Assembly: GCA_024760905.1 (NCBI GenBank) | Contig: CM045734.1 | Location: 37,376,064-37,440,063 of the forward strand | Source of the DNA: Plotosus lineatus | Lineage: Eukaryota > Chordata > Actinopteri > Siluriformes > Plotosidae | DNA length: 64,000 nucleotides | Direction: 5' to 3' | Program-made: the position numbers and the translations under genes | Shown here: positions 1 through 10,639 of the stretch, one piece after another | Layout of the letters: each line of letters opens with the position of its first letter | How positions within the stretch are numbered: the first letter of the stretch is position 1 | Notes under the pieces: model-generated | Seen by the model: only the letters and a program-made list of their open reading frames with translations | What the model was told of the DNA's origin: nothing | Database searches by the model: none

Positions 1-1258
1 TGGCTGATTACATTTTATTTCGAAGAGATAATACTGTAGTTCGTGGGTGTTTAATATACATGGGAAGTGAATGCATCCCTACAACCAATAAGACGGAAGT
101 CATCCAAAGTCTTTTGGATTCGTCTGAGCGTTGTTCTGCTTGTGCCCTCTAAATAATGCTTGGTGGGAGAAAAGGAGCATTTGCATCAATCTTTTATATG
201 CAAGTTTTATAGGAAACCAAGACTTCCTTGTCCCATTTCTTAGTGACTGCCGGACCCCAGTTTACCTTCATCATCAGCTTTAATGCCAGTTCTGACCTCA
301 CAGTGATCTTAAGCTACTGCTTCTTTTGTGCTTCTTCTTTTGTGCTTCTCCTTTTTGACAGATTACCTGCTGGTGTTCAGAAGTGATCTGTATCATGTCC
401 CTGTACCTGATCTGCATTAATGACACTGTGTTTGTTGGTCTTCACTCAGAGATCACCTGTAGCTGAACATACAAGCACACAGCACAGGCAATTTGTTCTA
501 TCTGTGCATATTAGGCTTCACATTTCATATACTTTTTATTAGACAGTTGCGTGATAAAAGAACAGCTGTATGTGGTCACAGTAAGAGATCTAATTATGTC
601 TGAGAATGAAGACAAGCACTTCCAGAATGTGCTCCTCCGTGGGCTTCATAATGAGTATAAATCAGTCTACAAAAGATCTGATTGTGATTATAGCTTGCCA
701 GTGAACAATGCTGCTGTTTTTCTCATTTCAAATCAAATCTGTTTTTCAATGAATAAAGATAAATGTGAGGGATGCTCCCGACATTCAGAGCACATCTTAG
801 GAGGCATAACAGCAGGAATAGCATAATGATGCCAACTTCATAAAACAACTATCAGATGTGTCAGCAAAGTCTCCATACATGGTCTACTCACACAGCTTCA
901 AAAACACATCCTTTCATCTAATAGTACAAAAACCTTGAGTGTTCAAAACTCACCAACTCCCATTTCAGTTTCATGTGCAACAAAACACAGTAGTAATAAA
1001 CTTCACAGGATGGTCTGATATTAGTTACTGCAGATGAGAGTAGTGGCTAACATTATATTACTTACATCGCTTCTCATTTTTGTGTTTTCCTGAGGCTACA
1101 GGGTATCCCTGTCAAAAGGGTGATTCACCTTACTGTGCTCTTTAGATAATCTGGTACTAGAGTGAACTTAGCAGCAGTCCCTGACCCATCAACGCCTTTA
1201 GATGATGCAATGGTTGATTACAGTAAAAGTAGCAAGAAGGATGAAACATTATGTAGTA
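1..1258. other. Unrecognised non-coding sequence
   Basis: AT-rich DNA without a repeat or gene I recognise. An open frame at 551-826 (+) gives 91 residues with no recognisable domain and no flanking splice or promoter signals, so it is treated as a chance ORF. Confidence 0.5.
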
Positions 1259-1932
1259 CAGACGGTCCTCGCTTTACGTTTATTTGCCTTATGTTTTTTC
1301 GATTTTACGTTTGAACTGACTGTAAAAAAAATTTTTTTGTAAGTCAAATTTTGAGTTTAGCGCACTCTCCGTAGTATGAGATCTTCAAATGATACTTACG
1401 CATGATGCTGCGTCCATTATTTACATGGCGCTGAGTTCATTGTTTACAAACAACAGACTGAACGTGCACTGCTTCTTCCCAGTTCACCAGTGTTACCCTT
1501 GTGTTAAGACGTCATCTCTTTGATCTTTGTGTTTACATTGTTATGCGTATTTGTAACTCTAAGCAAATATGGTTGGTCAGAAGCGTAAGCCTACTACTGA
1601 GAGAGGTAATCAGAGTCAGTGGTAATAAGTGAATTTGATTAAAGTTTATTTATTTGAAATTATTTTGCTTGAATTTAATTTATTTGAAATTAATGTTGAT
1701 ATTATTTTACAATGTTATGTTTATAATAATTGATTTAGGGGTGTTTTATGAGATACTGTAATAGTATTTATGCATGTATAGTACAGTATGAACGGTCATA
1801 CGTTACTGGAACGTACAATAACAACTTACGTTTTTTTGGGGTTTTTTTTTTTTTTCATTTTACGTTCGGACCTATTTTACGTACGTTACGACCATTCGGA
1901 ACGTAACTAAAATGTAAGTTGAGGAGCGTCTG
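1259..1932 (+). mobile_element. Tigger-like DNA transposon, non-autonomous (group T2)
   Basis: The ends are inverted repeats: CAGACGGTCCTCGCTTTACG on the left and, reverse-complemented, CAGACGCTCCTCAACTTACA on the right. TA dinucleotides flank both ends (1257-1258 and 1933-1934), as expected for Tc1/mariner/pogo elements. An ATG at 1569 opens a short frame beginning MVGQKRKPTTER, which stops after 18 codons. The same stretch is present in the second copy near 16,030-16,063, so it may be the remnant of a transposase start. No DDE domain is left. Confidence 0.75.
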
Positions 1933-2707
1933 TATTAGTATAGCAACTCCAAAGGCAACACTGTGGTACAGCAGTGAAACTGATGGTAGCACTTTAAATC
2001 TCCAGGGTCCCCAGAGCTATTTGGTAATTTATCTATATCTGTATAATTTATATACAGTCGGCCCTCTACTTACGAAAACCTCTGAGTACGAAAAATCCAG
2101 GTTACAAAAAACATTTTCCTACATTTTCATCCTCTTTTTATGAAAGCAACCTCTTTTTACAAAAAGCACCAAACATGCCATTCAAAAATTCAAACGCACC
2201 ATTTAAAATTTAAACAATGCGCAAGTTGCTCTCTCATTGGCTGTCTCCCAACATCCCGCCCCGCTGGCCTCCAATTGGCCAGGAGGGAGCGGACCTGTAC
2301 CCATACTTCCTGTACCCATACTTCCTGTTTGTCACACGCGTGGAGTGTTGAACAGGACTGTTGGCTTGTTTAGTGATTAATCATTGCAGCGTTATATTTC
2401 ATTATCGCCAAAACCCCTCTACAATCGGGACGATATCGAAGCAGATGGGATCCTTAAAGTGGAAATACAGTGACGGAGGCGATTATTTCGGCACGATATT
2501 GAAGCAGAAGGAGCAGGAAAACAGAGCGCTCCGTGGAACAAGACCTCTGATCTCGCAAGGAAGCAAGTTCAATCAGGAACTCTGATCTTTCAAACAGGTA
2601 CTGTAATTCCGCTTTAAATATAACATCCCGTCCATTTAAACATTTAAATAGAATTGCTCCGTTGGTTGCGCGTTGCGTGTGGGCGGAGCCCGCATTCGGT
2701 AAAACAC

Positions 2708-2772
2708 ACCAGAAAGAGTTTTGTGTGTGAGAGAGAGAGAGTCAGAGAGAGAAAGAGATAAAGAGAGACAGT

Positions 2773-2821
<49 letters not shown>

Positions 2822-2838
2822 CGAGAGAGAGAGAGACA
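2708..2838. repeat. Compound GA/GT microsatellite
   Basis: GA-rich, then (GT)n, then GA-rich tracts, inside the T3 element. They create spurious reading frames made of Ser-Leu and Thr-His repeats. Confidence 0.95.
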
Positions 2839-3065
2839 CGGCGTACAGAGTCAGTCAGAGATGAAAGGAGGCGGTCTTTAATCTTCTCTTTCGAGAGAGC
2901 ATATTGCAGCTTATTTTTTGTTTTTTAAGTTGTTTAATTCAGTAAATGTTTAATAAATTTGGCGCGCTCTGCCGAACGTGAGCAAAATACGGCTCATCTG
3001 GCCCTCCGATCCCTCAAGGAAACAAGTTAAAGTGGCGTCCTGCGTGTGGGCGGAGCGCGTCACAA

Positions 3066-3074
3066 ATGTGTGTT

Positions 3075-3111
<37 letters not shown>

Positions 3112-3150
3112 TAAAAAGAGAGATAGAGAGACAGTGTTGTGTGTGTGCGT
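3066..3150. repeat. Compound GT/GA microsatellite
   Basis: (GT)n followed by (GA)n and a short GT tract. This is the second copy of the internal unit of the surrounding element. Confidence 0.9.
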
Positions 3151-3370
3151 TAATAAAAAATGGTTTAATAAATAATTTTCTTTTACTTTTAACACATTTT
3201 TCATACAAAATTGGTGTACTTTTATAATTTTTAAAGGGTTTATGGGGTAGTCTTGGGAGCCTTGGAACAAATCACAAGTTTTACATGGAAACTGTGCCTC
3301 TACTTACGAAAACTCCAGGCTACGAAAAAGGCTCTGGAACGGATTAATTTCGTAAGTAGAGGACTGAATG

Positions 3371-3849
3371 TAGTTTCCGACATATGTTTTATATCCATAT
3401 CTGCTATCTTTCCTTACACTACTGTTTATTTCTGTAAATTATTATCGATTTTCTACCTCTGTTTGTACATCTATCTACTTTGCTGCTGTAACGCTGATAA
3501 TTTCCCCATTGTGGGATAGTATAGAATTATCTTATCTTAACTATGTATTCTCACAGGCTTGCATGGCTGACTCCTTTACACGCGGAGTCTTTCCATGACT
3601 CTTTGCTTGTCTAAGCTGCCTTTTCATTTACAGTGCCTAATTCTAATACCAGTAATTGTTTTTCATCGCACCAATATCTGTCGTTTTTTCCACCACAGAA
3701 TTCACTGTAGTATTCCTTACTACCATCACCTTTCTGGACACATACAATAATACAGCTGTTAGATATTTCTGTTGCAAATACCTGAAACACTGAGAGGTAA
3801 AATAGCAAAAAGGCTGGTTCATCATACAAGTTTAACTATGTTACCACAT
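3371..3849. other. Unrecognised spacer
   Basis: About 480 bp between a Tigger-like element and a Tc1 element. Nothing recognised. Confidence 0.5.
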
Positions 3850-5378
3850 ACGCTGCCCACCATAATTTTTAGCCCCAGGTAAGATGTGTTCTTGAGCTTC
3901 TAATAAATTACGTTTTTTTTTTCTTCTTCTAAATAATAAAGGATCGCAATGAAAAAAGAGGAAAATCCAGCATTTAATTCAAGTGCATTTATTCAGTGGG
4001 GGAAAAAATACCACATTAAGAAAAAATTACTTTACCTCAAATCACAAGTGCCACAATTATTGGCACCCCTGAGGTTAATACTTTGTACAAATCTTTTGCC
4101 AACAAAACACCACCTAATCTTCTCCTTTGGCGATTCGCAAGATGGGGAAAATGTTCCTTTTTTTTTCCTCTGAACTATCTCGCGACCTGGTCCTCTCCTC
4201 TGCACTCTCCTCTTTAGCCCACACCACAGGTTTTAAATGAGGTTGAGGTCTCAGGACTGAGATAGTCATGAGAGGAGCTTGATTCTGTGTCTGGTGAACC
4301 ATTTCTGTGTGGATTTGGCCATATGTTTAGTTAAGGTCATTATCTTGCTGTGACGGCCCAGTGACGACCCAGTGACGGCCCATATTCAGCTTTCGGGAAG
4401 AGGCCACCAGATTTTGAGTTAAAATGTCCTGGTATTTCAAAGTGTTCATGATGCCATGTACCCTAACAAGGTTCCAGGGCCTCTGGAAGAGAAACAGGCC
4501 CACAGCATCACCGATCCTCCCCCATACTTCACAGTGGGCATGAGGTGCTTTTCTGCATACTCGGCATTTGTGTTCTGTCAGATCCACTGTGAGTGTTTGT
4601 TGCCAAAAAGTTATATCTTGGTCTCATCTGACCAAAGCACACGGTGCCACTTGAAGTCCCAGTACAGCTGAGCGAACTCCAGACATTTGCATTTATAACT
4701 GTGAGTGAGAAAAGATTTTTCCGCGCATGCCTCCCAAACAGCTTGTTGGCATGTAGATTGCACCTGATGGTTGTTTTGGAGACTTTGTGACCCCAAGATG
4801 CTACCATTTGTTGCAATTCTTTAACAGAGAGCTTTGGAGAACTTTTTATTTCTCTTACCATCCTCATCACGCCGCGTGATGGCAAAATAACCTTGTGTCC
4901 TCATTCAGGCTTGTTTACCACTGTTGTGGTTGTTTTAAACTTATTAATGATTCCTCTGACAGCGAGGGGCTATTTTTTGCCTGACTTGTGAAGGTCGACA
5001 CATATCTTCCTTACTTGAATGTTGTGTTCCTTTGTCTTTCCCATATTGAAGAGTGGATAAGAGAAATGGCTTCTGTGTAATGTTATATTTATGTCCCAGA
5101 GAAACAGGAAGTGATGAATTACTAATTAAATGTTACTAGATACACTGATCAATTTTGTAAACTACTGTAGAAATGACAGAAATACTTCAATTATATTTTT
5201 TTCCTAGGAATTGTTGGGGGTGCCAATAATTGAGGAACAGTTTATTTTATGAAAAAAAAATTTTTTTGTAGTCAGCGACCTTTTCCCCCCTTAAAATTCA
5301 CTTGAGTTGAATTGAATTTATTTTAAGGCTTTTAGCACATCTTAGCCAGGGGTGGCAATAATTATGGAGGTCAGTGTA
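3850..5378 (-). mobile_element. Tc1-like transposon, degenerate, with double inverted repeats
   Basis: Outer inverted repeats pair CCATAATTTTTAGCCCCAGG with CTCCATAATTATTGCCACCC (read from the right on the minus strand). An inner pair lies at about 4,051-4,075 (ATTATTGGCACCCCTGAGG) and 5,213-5,236 (reverse complement). Paired outer and inner repeats resemble the IR/DR ends of Sleeping Beauty-type Tc1 elements. The interior carries a broken minus-strand transposase. Confidence 0.85.
4327..4890 (-). pseudogene. Tc1 transposase remnant
   Basis: Minus-strand frames together cover much of a Tc1 transposase but are broken by frameshifts and stops. The N-terminal part has the helix-turn-helix region (VKELQQMVASWGHKVS, then TTIR). 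Another frame continues with LYWDFKW and SDETK, which contains the first catalytic Asp. A third frame carries NLVRVHGIMN, GRHWV and QQDND, with the second catalytic Asp. The family normally has about 340 residues with a DD34E triad. Here no frame covers more than about 118 codons and the region of the third acidic residue was not found, so the copy is inactive. It lies between the inverted repeats of the surrounding Tc1 element. Confidence 0.85.
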
Positions 5379-5584
5379 TATACACCAACATAGCAATGCC
5401 ATTTCTGTAGTAAAGACATCTAAGCAGTCAATCAATCAACTAGCCAATCCCCGCCCCCCCATAAAAATAAAATAAAATAAAATAAATAATAAATAGAAGT
5501 AATGATGAGTTTTTCAAGTAGGTGCCCCAAATAATGCATCTTAATTGACTACTTTACTTGGCTGATTCTATTTCGAGTTAGCAC

Positions 5585-5847
5585 ATTCTCCACATTCTTA
5601 CATATGTTTCCTCTGGCAACTTTGGTTTTGTCTCCCAGTCCAGCACATTAGGCTAACTCATTGTTCCCAATTGCCCTTAGGTGTGAAATTTTGTGGGTGT
5701 TTTGGGCTCACGGTTGTCTGGTGATCTGCCGATCTCAGGGTGTACAGCACCTCCGCCAAGTGTGAGTTGGGATACAGTAAGCTCTAGCCTCCTAGCGACC
5801 TTGATCGCAGGATTAAGTTGTTCAGCAAATGAGTGAGTGAGTGAGAT
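5585..5847 (+). mobile_element. SINE family C, old 5'-truncated copy
   Basis: Aligns by eye to the body of family C: TTTCCTCTGG, then CCCAGTCCAGCACATTAGGC, then CCAATTGCCCTTAGGTGTGA, with a tail of GATTAAGTTGTTCAGCAAAT and GAGTGAGTGAGTGAG. The tRNA-like head is missing. Confidence 0.7.
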
Positions 5848-5875
5848 CACCTGGAATTATTTAGGCTCTTTGGAT

Positions 5876-5902
5876 ATATATATATATATTTATATATATA
5901 TA
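5876..5902. repeat. (TA)n microsatellite
   Basis: Short AT dinucleotide tract. Confidence 0.85.
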
Positions 5903-6189
5903 AAATTTAGAGGATTTGAGAAGGTCACCATTTATCTGATGATTTTCAGTGGAGAATGGTCTGTGTCTTGTAAAGGAGCGGCATTTCCTCACATTACGTT
6001 TGAGATGGAGAAAGTCTCTAGTGAGCAGACTCCCAATGCATATTTGAAAATTTAGCAGAAAGTGTAGAGGATTTGAGCAGGCATTCAGGTCAAATATGCT
6101 ACGTCACATCACTAGCATACCTTTACCAGATAAAAAATTGAGCTCACTAACATGAAAAATTCCATCTTTGCTGTAAATGAGGTACAGAG

Positions 6190-6299
6190 AGGGCGGCAAC
6201 GGTGGTGTCGTAGTTAGCACGTGTGCCTCACAGAAAGACGGTCCTGGGTATGATTCCCAGTTTCTGTGTGGAGTTTGCATGTTTTCCCCGTGCTTGTGT

Positions 6300-6330
<31 letters not shown>

Positions 6331-6505
6331 ACAGTCCAAAAACATGCACAATATGTTAGTTGGCTGTTCCAAATCACCACCTAGGTGTGAGTATGAATGG
6401 TTGTGTGAGTGTTGGCCCTGGGATGGCAAGGTGTCCAAAGAGATGGGCGCCAGCCTACCTGCAACCCTACTTAGGATTAATCACTTCAGAAAATGAATGA
6501 AAGAA
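6190..6505 (+). mobile_element. SINE family C, full length
   Basis: Starts with a tRNA-like head (GGCGGCAACGGTGGTGTCGT; B box GGTATGATTCCC). It continues through the family body (GTGTGGAGTTTGCATG, GTGGGTTTCCTCCGGGCAC, CACAGTCCAAAAACATGC) and ends in the shared tail with an AATGAATGAAAG repeat. Direct repeats of AATGAGGTACA flank it on both sides, a plausible target-site duplication. Confidence 0.85.
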
Positions 6506-7093
6506 TGAGGTACATGGATGTGGCACTGCCTTACCATGATCAGGTAAAGCCCATGGTAAATTACTGTACCAGTGAAAGCACAACTTTGAAATTAAACTGA
6601 TCAATGAGAGTGTGAACTGTGAGGCAAGCAATCACCAGGAAATCGAATCAAGGAAAAGTTCTCAAACTCAAAATGTATTGACTGATGCCAAGAGTAAAAA
6701 TTAAATATATTAAATTGAAAATCCAGTCAACGCATATATCATAGGTTGGGCTGTTTGTCAGAGTGGTACAATTTCACCTCTTCCTGCCAGACTGCAGCAC
6801 ACATGATCGGTAGGTCACAGAACAGCACTTTTTATGGCACTTTTTTATGGCAGAGGGGCATCATCCATCCTGCAGGCTACACAGCATGAAATTAAAATCG
6901 ACTCACTTGGGTGCAGGCATTGACTTCCTACACATAAGCTATAGATGTCAAGTTTTACCATGCTGCTTTTGACCCTGGATAAAACAATCATAGGTAGTAC
7001 AGGGTATGTCAGTTCAAAACATAGAACATAGATGTTCAGCTTCTACTTAACTTATATAGGAACAAGTGCTTACACCGTGCTCCGGCTAGGATT
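6506..7093. other. Unrecognised spacer
   Basis: No gene or repeat recognised. Confidence 0.5.
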
Positions 7094-7101
7094 CTGTCGA
7101 A

Positions 7102-7620
7102 CAGTGGTCCCCAACCCCTCGGCCACGAACCAGTACCAGTCCGTGGATCAATTGCTACCGGGCCGCACAAGAAATAATTATTTATTTCTGTTTTATTTAT
7201 TATCGGAGTCTGAACGAACTTTTATTTTTGAAAAAACTTTTATTTTGAAAATGACCGAATTCTCTTGGTTACATGTTGGTCATTTGAGAGCTAAAATGCA
7301 ACCCACAAGGGGATGGCACATGAACAGAGGCGAGCTGGACATGTTTCAAAGAATAGCGGGGATTTCGGGTGACACTGAGCCTGAGCCTTCATTCTCCCAG
7401 CTGGTGCACCATCACCTGTGGGGTTTTTTTTTAAGAAGCGTTCGAGCTCGATTAAAAATGTAACGCTTAATCCTGATTAGGCAGGCTGGCGCACATCTCA
7501 GCCGACTCTGGGCAAGGGCAGGGTATTATATTTACAATATAAACAGCCCCACTCCTCGGGCTGCGTTAAAATTGTCAAGCGTTGACCGGTCCATGGTGAG
7601 AAAAAGGTTGGGGACCACTG
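7102..7620. mobile_element. hAT (Charlie-like) non-autonomous transposon
   Basis: Terminal inverted repeats CAGTGGTCCCCAACC at the left and its complement GGTTGGGGACCACTG at the right. Flanking 8-bp duplications CTGTCGAA (7094-7101) and CTGTAGAA (7621-7628) match at seven of eight bases. TIR type and 8-bp duplication both fit hAT. An open frame (7,032-7,463) crosses the left end and resembles no transposase. A SINE tail fragment is inserted at about 7,463-7,528. Confidence 0.9.
7463..7528 (-). mobile_element. SINE B/C 3' tail fragment
   Basis: The stretch CTTAATCCTGATTAGGCAGG followed by CTGGCGCACATCTCAGCCGA is the reverse complement of the tail common to SINE families B and C. Confidence 0.7.
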
Positions 7621-7628
7621 CTGTAGAA

Positions 7629-8236
7629 CACCCTGAAGAGGCCAGAGGGGGCTGTCCTACCATTATGTATCGAGAAAAAAAAATACAGGGTGTGGATAAT
7701 ATTGTTCCATCGTCCAGCTTCAAGAAGTCAGGTTCAATTATGCACTTCAGTTACTGATGTGATGTGTGAGTATATAAGCTGGCATTCCCTCCAATAGCAA
7801 AAACTGATTATACGCACACATAGATTTTGCATAACATCTCCACAGGAGCTTATAGTGTCTGCCAATTCTGAAAATACTTTCTGTCACATAGGTTAATATG
7901 ATTTTATTATGCTGCATATTGAAAATAGACATGAATTAAAATTGATAAACATCGATCAGTTTTAATCACCTATGATGTCATGAAAGAATAAAGCAAGCAA
8001 TTGCTAAACCAGCATTATGGGGTTTTACTCACAGTGACAGTAAAATAAATAAATAATAGAACACTGAACAGATTTGAACAGCTGCAGCACATAAAAAGGA
8101 AAATTTAAAAAGAAAAGAAAGGAAGTGTGTAGGATGAAAGAAAGTTGGAGAATTCTGAATCTGACGAAATCTGATTGAAAAGATCTACACTTTGAATATA
8201 CTGTGCCACCAATGTTCCAACACCAGCAGCTCAGAA

Positions 8237-8289
<53 letters not shown>

Positions 8290-8424
8290 CAAGTGTGTAT
8301 TTGATGCTGACATATGTGTGTAAAAGACCATATGATAATATTGCAATTTGCGAAAAAGATATTTTGCACAGCATTCACAACTGCATCACATATTAGATCA
8401 GATTGTGCTTGATGATTGGTTTCT
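7629..8424. other. Unrecognised sequence with one microsatellite
   Basis: Nothing recognised apart from the GT tract listed separately. Confidence 0.5.
8239..8288. repeat. (GT)n microsatellite
   Basis: About 24 GT units. Confidence 0.95.
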
Positions 8425-8534
8425 ACTGCGAGGTTTCCTCAGGGTGCTCTGGTATTATCGTACATTCCAAAGACATGCACATTGAACTATTGAATTGGAT
8501 ATTCTTGATTTCACGATGGTGAAAGTGAATGGTT

Positions 8535-8536
<2 letters not shown>
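8425..8536 (+). mobile_element. SINE family C fragment
   Basis: Contains GAGGTTTCCTCAGGGTGCTC and ATTCCAAAGACATGCACATT, matching the central part of family C. It runs into a GT tract at the place where other copies read GTGAATGGTTGTGTG, which suggests that the microsatellite grew from the SINE. Confidence 0.6.
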
Positions 8537-8588
<52 letters not shown>

Positions 8589-8650
8589 TGCCCTGCTATG
8601 GTCCGGCATGCATTTATCGTTGTCACACACACACACACACACACACACAC
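8537..8650. repeat. (GT)n and (CA)n microsatellites
   Basis: A GT tract (8,537-8,585) and, 40 bp later, a CA tract (8,626-8,650). The Val-Cys and Thr-His ORFs here are artefacts. Confidence 0.95.
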
Positions 8651-9494
8651 CACACCCCCGCGCATACAACCAGAGTCAACTGGGAAGCGCTCCACACTGT
8701 GTGTTACTGCTAAATGTAATGAGAACAGAAACTCACTCACTATCAGCGTCTGACATCAAATGCGAAATTTCACTTTATACTGAAACCATTGTATGTTTAG
8801 TGCTTAATTTCTAAGCTCATGTATAATCAGTCTAATCGACTAAACATGTTATAAGACACTTGAGATAAGAGCACCAAATGCCAAAATTCAGGATTTTCAG
8901 GTCATAGTACTCATTTCAGGCTGGCAAAATTAATATAAACGGATAGTTCAGTGTTGTTGATTTCATTTCTATGCCTATTTTTTTTCATTAATGAGTCATC
9001 ACCTTGAAGTTTTCCCTCCACATAAAGTAAAATGATGTACCTTTGGCTCTGGCATGTGCAGTACTAAGCAAAAGGCCAGATATCCAACAACAAGGGGGTG
9101 CCAACCTCCTGCGTTGCAACTTTACATGATAATCCGCTTTACCCTTTCTGAATAATATACAAGTTTTGGCGCAAGGGCTCTTTGTTCAACAGGAACAGCA
9201 GAAGACAGCATATTTTTACTTCATTCTCAAGATGCTGTATTCCTGAGATAATTTGCCTTGGATGGCAGTGCTATGATTGGGTTTTTTCCTCTTTCATTTA
9301 GCAAAGGCAGATACATCTACAAAGTAAATTTGAAAAGATATGCACAGAACAGAGTTTCTCTATTTCTGATTTATTTATTTATTTTTAGAAATTTGTTTTT
9401 TTTTTAATGTTTAAAATCATAACTGGATTCATGCATTCTTTAAAAAATTATGCATGCATCCATCTATTTCATATGTATGTGTGTGTGTGTGTAT
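8651..9494. other. Unrecognised sequence
   Basis: No gene or repeat family recognised. A short GT tract lies at 9,476-9,492. Confidence 0.5.
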
Positions 9495-9744
9495 ACACAC
9501 AGTGGTGTGAAAAAGTGTTTGCCCCTTCCTGATTTATTAAGTTTTTGCATGCTTGTCATGCCTAAATGTTTCAGACATTCAAACACATTTAAATATAAGA
9601 CAAAGACAACATAAAATTCAGTTTTTAAATTATGGTTTTTTATTATTAAGGGAAACAAAAAATTTAGACCTTTATGGACCTGTGTTAAAACTAAAAACTC
9701 GTTGGGCCACCCTTGGCGGCAATACCTGCAAGAAAGCATTAGTG

Positions 9745-10050
9745 CTAAAGTAAAGTCCGTTGGGTTTTTACACCCGAGCCATAGTGGCTCATCAGGCCGT
9801 GTTTATCCCCAGTTTCCATAGCGTGAAGTGACCAGGAGTATAACTCCTCCTGGATGGGACGCTAGTCCAGCACAGGTTACCTTCCCAGTATATTTTTACT
9901 GGTACCCATTTATACTGCTGGGTGAACAGAGGCACACTTGTGGTTGAGACCTTGCCCAGGGATCTTAGCACAGTGTGGGTCTAACTGGGATTTGAACACA
10001 CAAGCTCCTGATCATGAGCGTAGCACTCTAACTACTACTCCACCTTCCCC
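9745..10050 (-). mobile_element. SINE family A, full length
   Basis: Minus-strand copy: the tRNA-like head ends at 10,050 (complement GGGGAAGGTGGAGTAGTAGT; B-box region GTTCAAATCCC), and the tail of TAAAG repeats is at the left. Imperfect direct repeats AAGCATTAGTG (9734-9744) and AAGTGTTAGTG (10051-10061) flank it and mark the insertion site in the Tc1-like element. Confidence 0.85.
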
Positions 10051-10176
10051 AAGTGTTAGTGATAACTTGTAATGTAATTGTTTTCCATCTGGAGGAATTT
10101 TAGCCCACTCATCTTTGCAAAATTGTTGAAATTCAGCCATGTTGGAGGTTTTCGAGCATGATCCTCCTTTTTAACG

Positions 10177-10250
10177 GTGAGATGGGGGCAGATGATTTGC
10201 TGTGGCGACCCCTGAAGGGAATACCCGAAAGGAAAAGAAGAAGAAGAAAA
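10177..10250 (+). mobile_element. 3' end of LINE family 1, about 75 bp
   Basis: GCTGTGGCGACCCCTGAAGG followed by GAA-rich text and (GAA)n matches the 3' end of the LINE at 44,228-44,815 and, inverted, the one at 34,690-36,760. This is an extremely 5'-truncated insertion inside the Tc1-like element. Confidence 0.8.
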
Positions 10251-10378
10251 AGCCACAGCATCTCAATAGGATTCAGGTCAGGTCTTTGTCTAGGCTACTC
10301 CAAAGTCTTAATTTAGTTTTTCTTCAGACATTCAGAGGTGGACTTACTGGCATGTTTTGGATCATTGTCATGTTGCAA

Positions 10379-10613
10379 GGGCAGTGGTAACCTGGTAGTA
10401 AGGTGCTGGATCAATGATTCCAAGGTTGGGGGTTCAAGCCCCACTCTCAATGGGTTGTCACTGCCCACCCCCCAGTACGGCTAACTGGGTTATCAAAGGC
10501 CGGCCATGTCTATCACTGTCTATGGTGAGAGGCATGTAAAGAACCTTTGCTGACTTTTGTCAAGATTAGCTGCATAGATTTCACCATGCTTCTGTCCTGC
10601 AATGGCCTGGCGA
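10379..10613 (+). mobile_element. SINE family B, 3'-truncated
   Basis: Head GGCAGTGGTAACCTGGTAGT and B box GGGTTCAAGCCCC, then GTTATCAAAGGCCGGCCATG, a family B signature. It stops after GCAATGGCCTGGCGAG, before the shared 3' tail. Confidence 0.8.
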
Positions 10614-10639
10614 GAAGAGAGAATCAAGATTGATAGCTA

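Larger units (their letters stand above)
2055..3370. mobile_element. Tigger-like DNA transposon (group T3), expanded by internal duplication
   Basis: TIRs read CAGTCGGCCCTCTACTTACG (left) and, reverse-complemented, CATTCAGTCCTCTACTTACG (right), flanked by TA (2053-2054, 3371-3372). The interior shares a block around 2,230-2,290, in inverted orientation, with the group T3 copies at 29.8 and 31.0 kb. A unit containing TGCGTGTGGGCGGAGC followed by GT/GA tracts occurs twice (about 2,670-2,840 and 3,035-3,150), suggesting internal duplication. No transposase reading frame is preserved. Confidence 0.7.
9500..10378. mobile_element. Tc1/mariner-like element fragment, interrupted twice
   Basis: The left end CAGTGGTGTGAAAAAGTGTT and interior text such as GAGGAATTTTAGCCCACTCA and AATAGGATTCAGGTCAGGTC are typical of a fish Tc1-like repeat (recalled, not searched). 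The element is split by a SINE A at 9,745-10,050 and a LINE tail at 10,177-10,250, and stops where a SINE B begins at about 10,379. The right inverted repeat is missing. Confidence 0.6.

Noticed and set aside
551..826. 91-codon ORF near the left edge
   Set aside because: Plausible composition but no domain, promoter or splice evidence.
7032..7463. 143-codon ORF
   Set aside because: Crosses the left TIR of a hAT element and includes non-coding transposon text; not a transposase.
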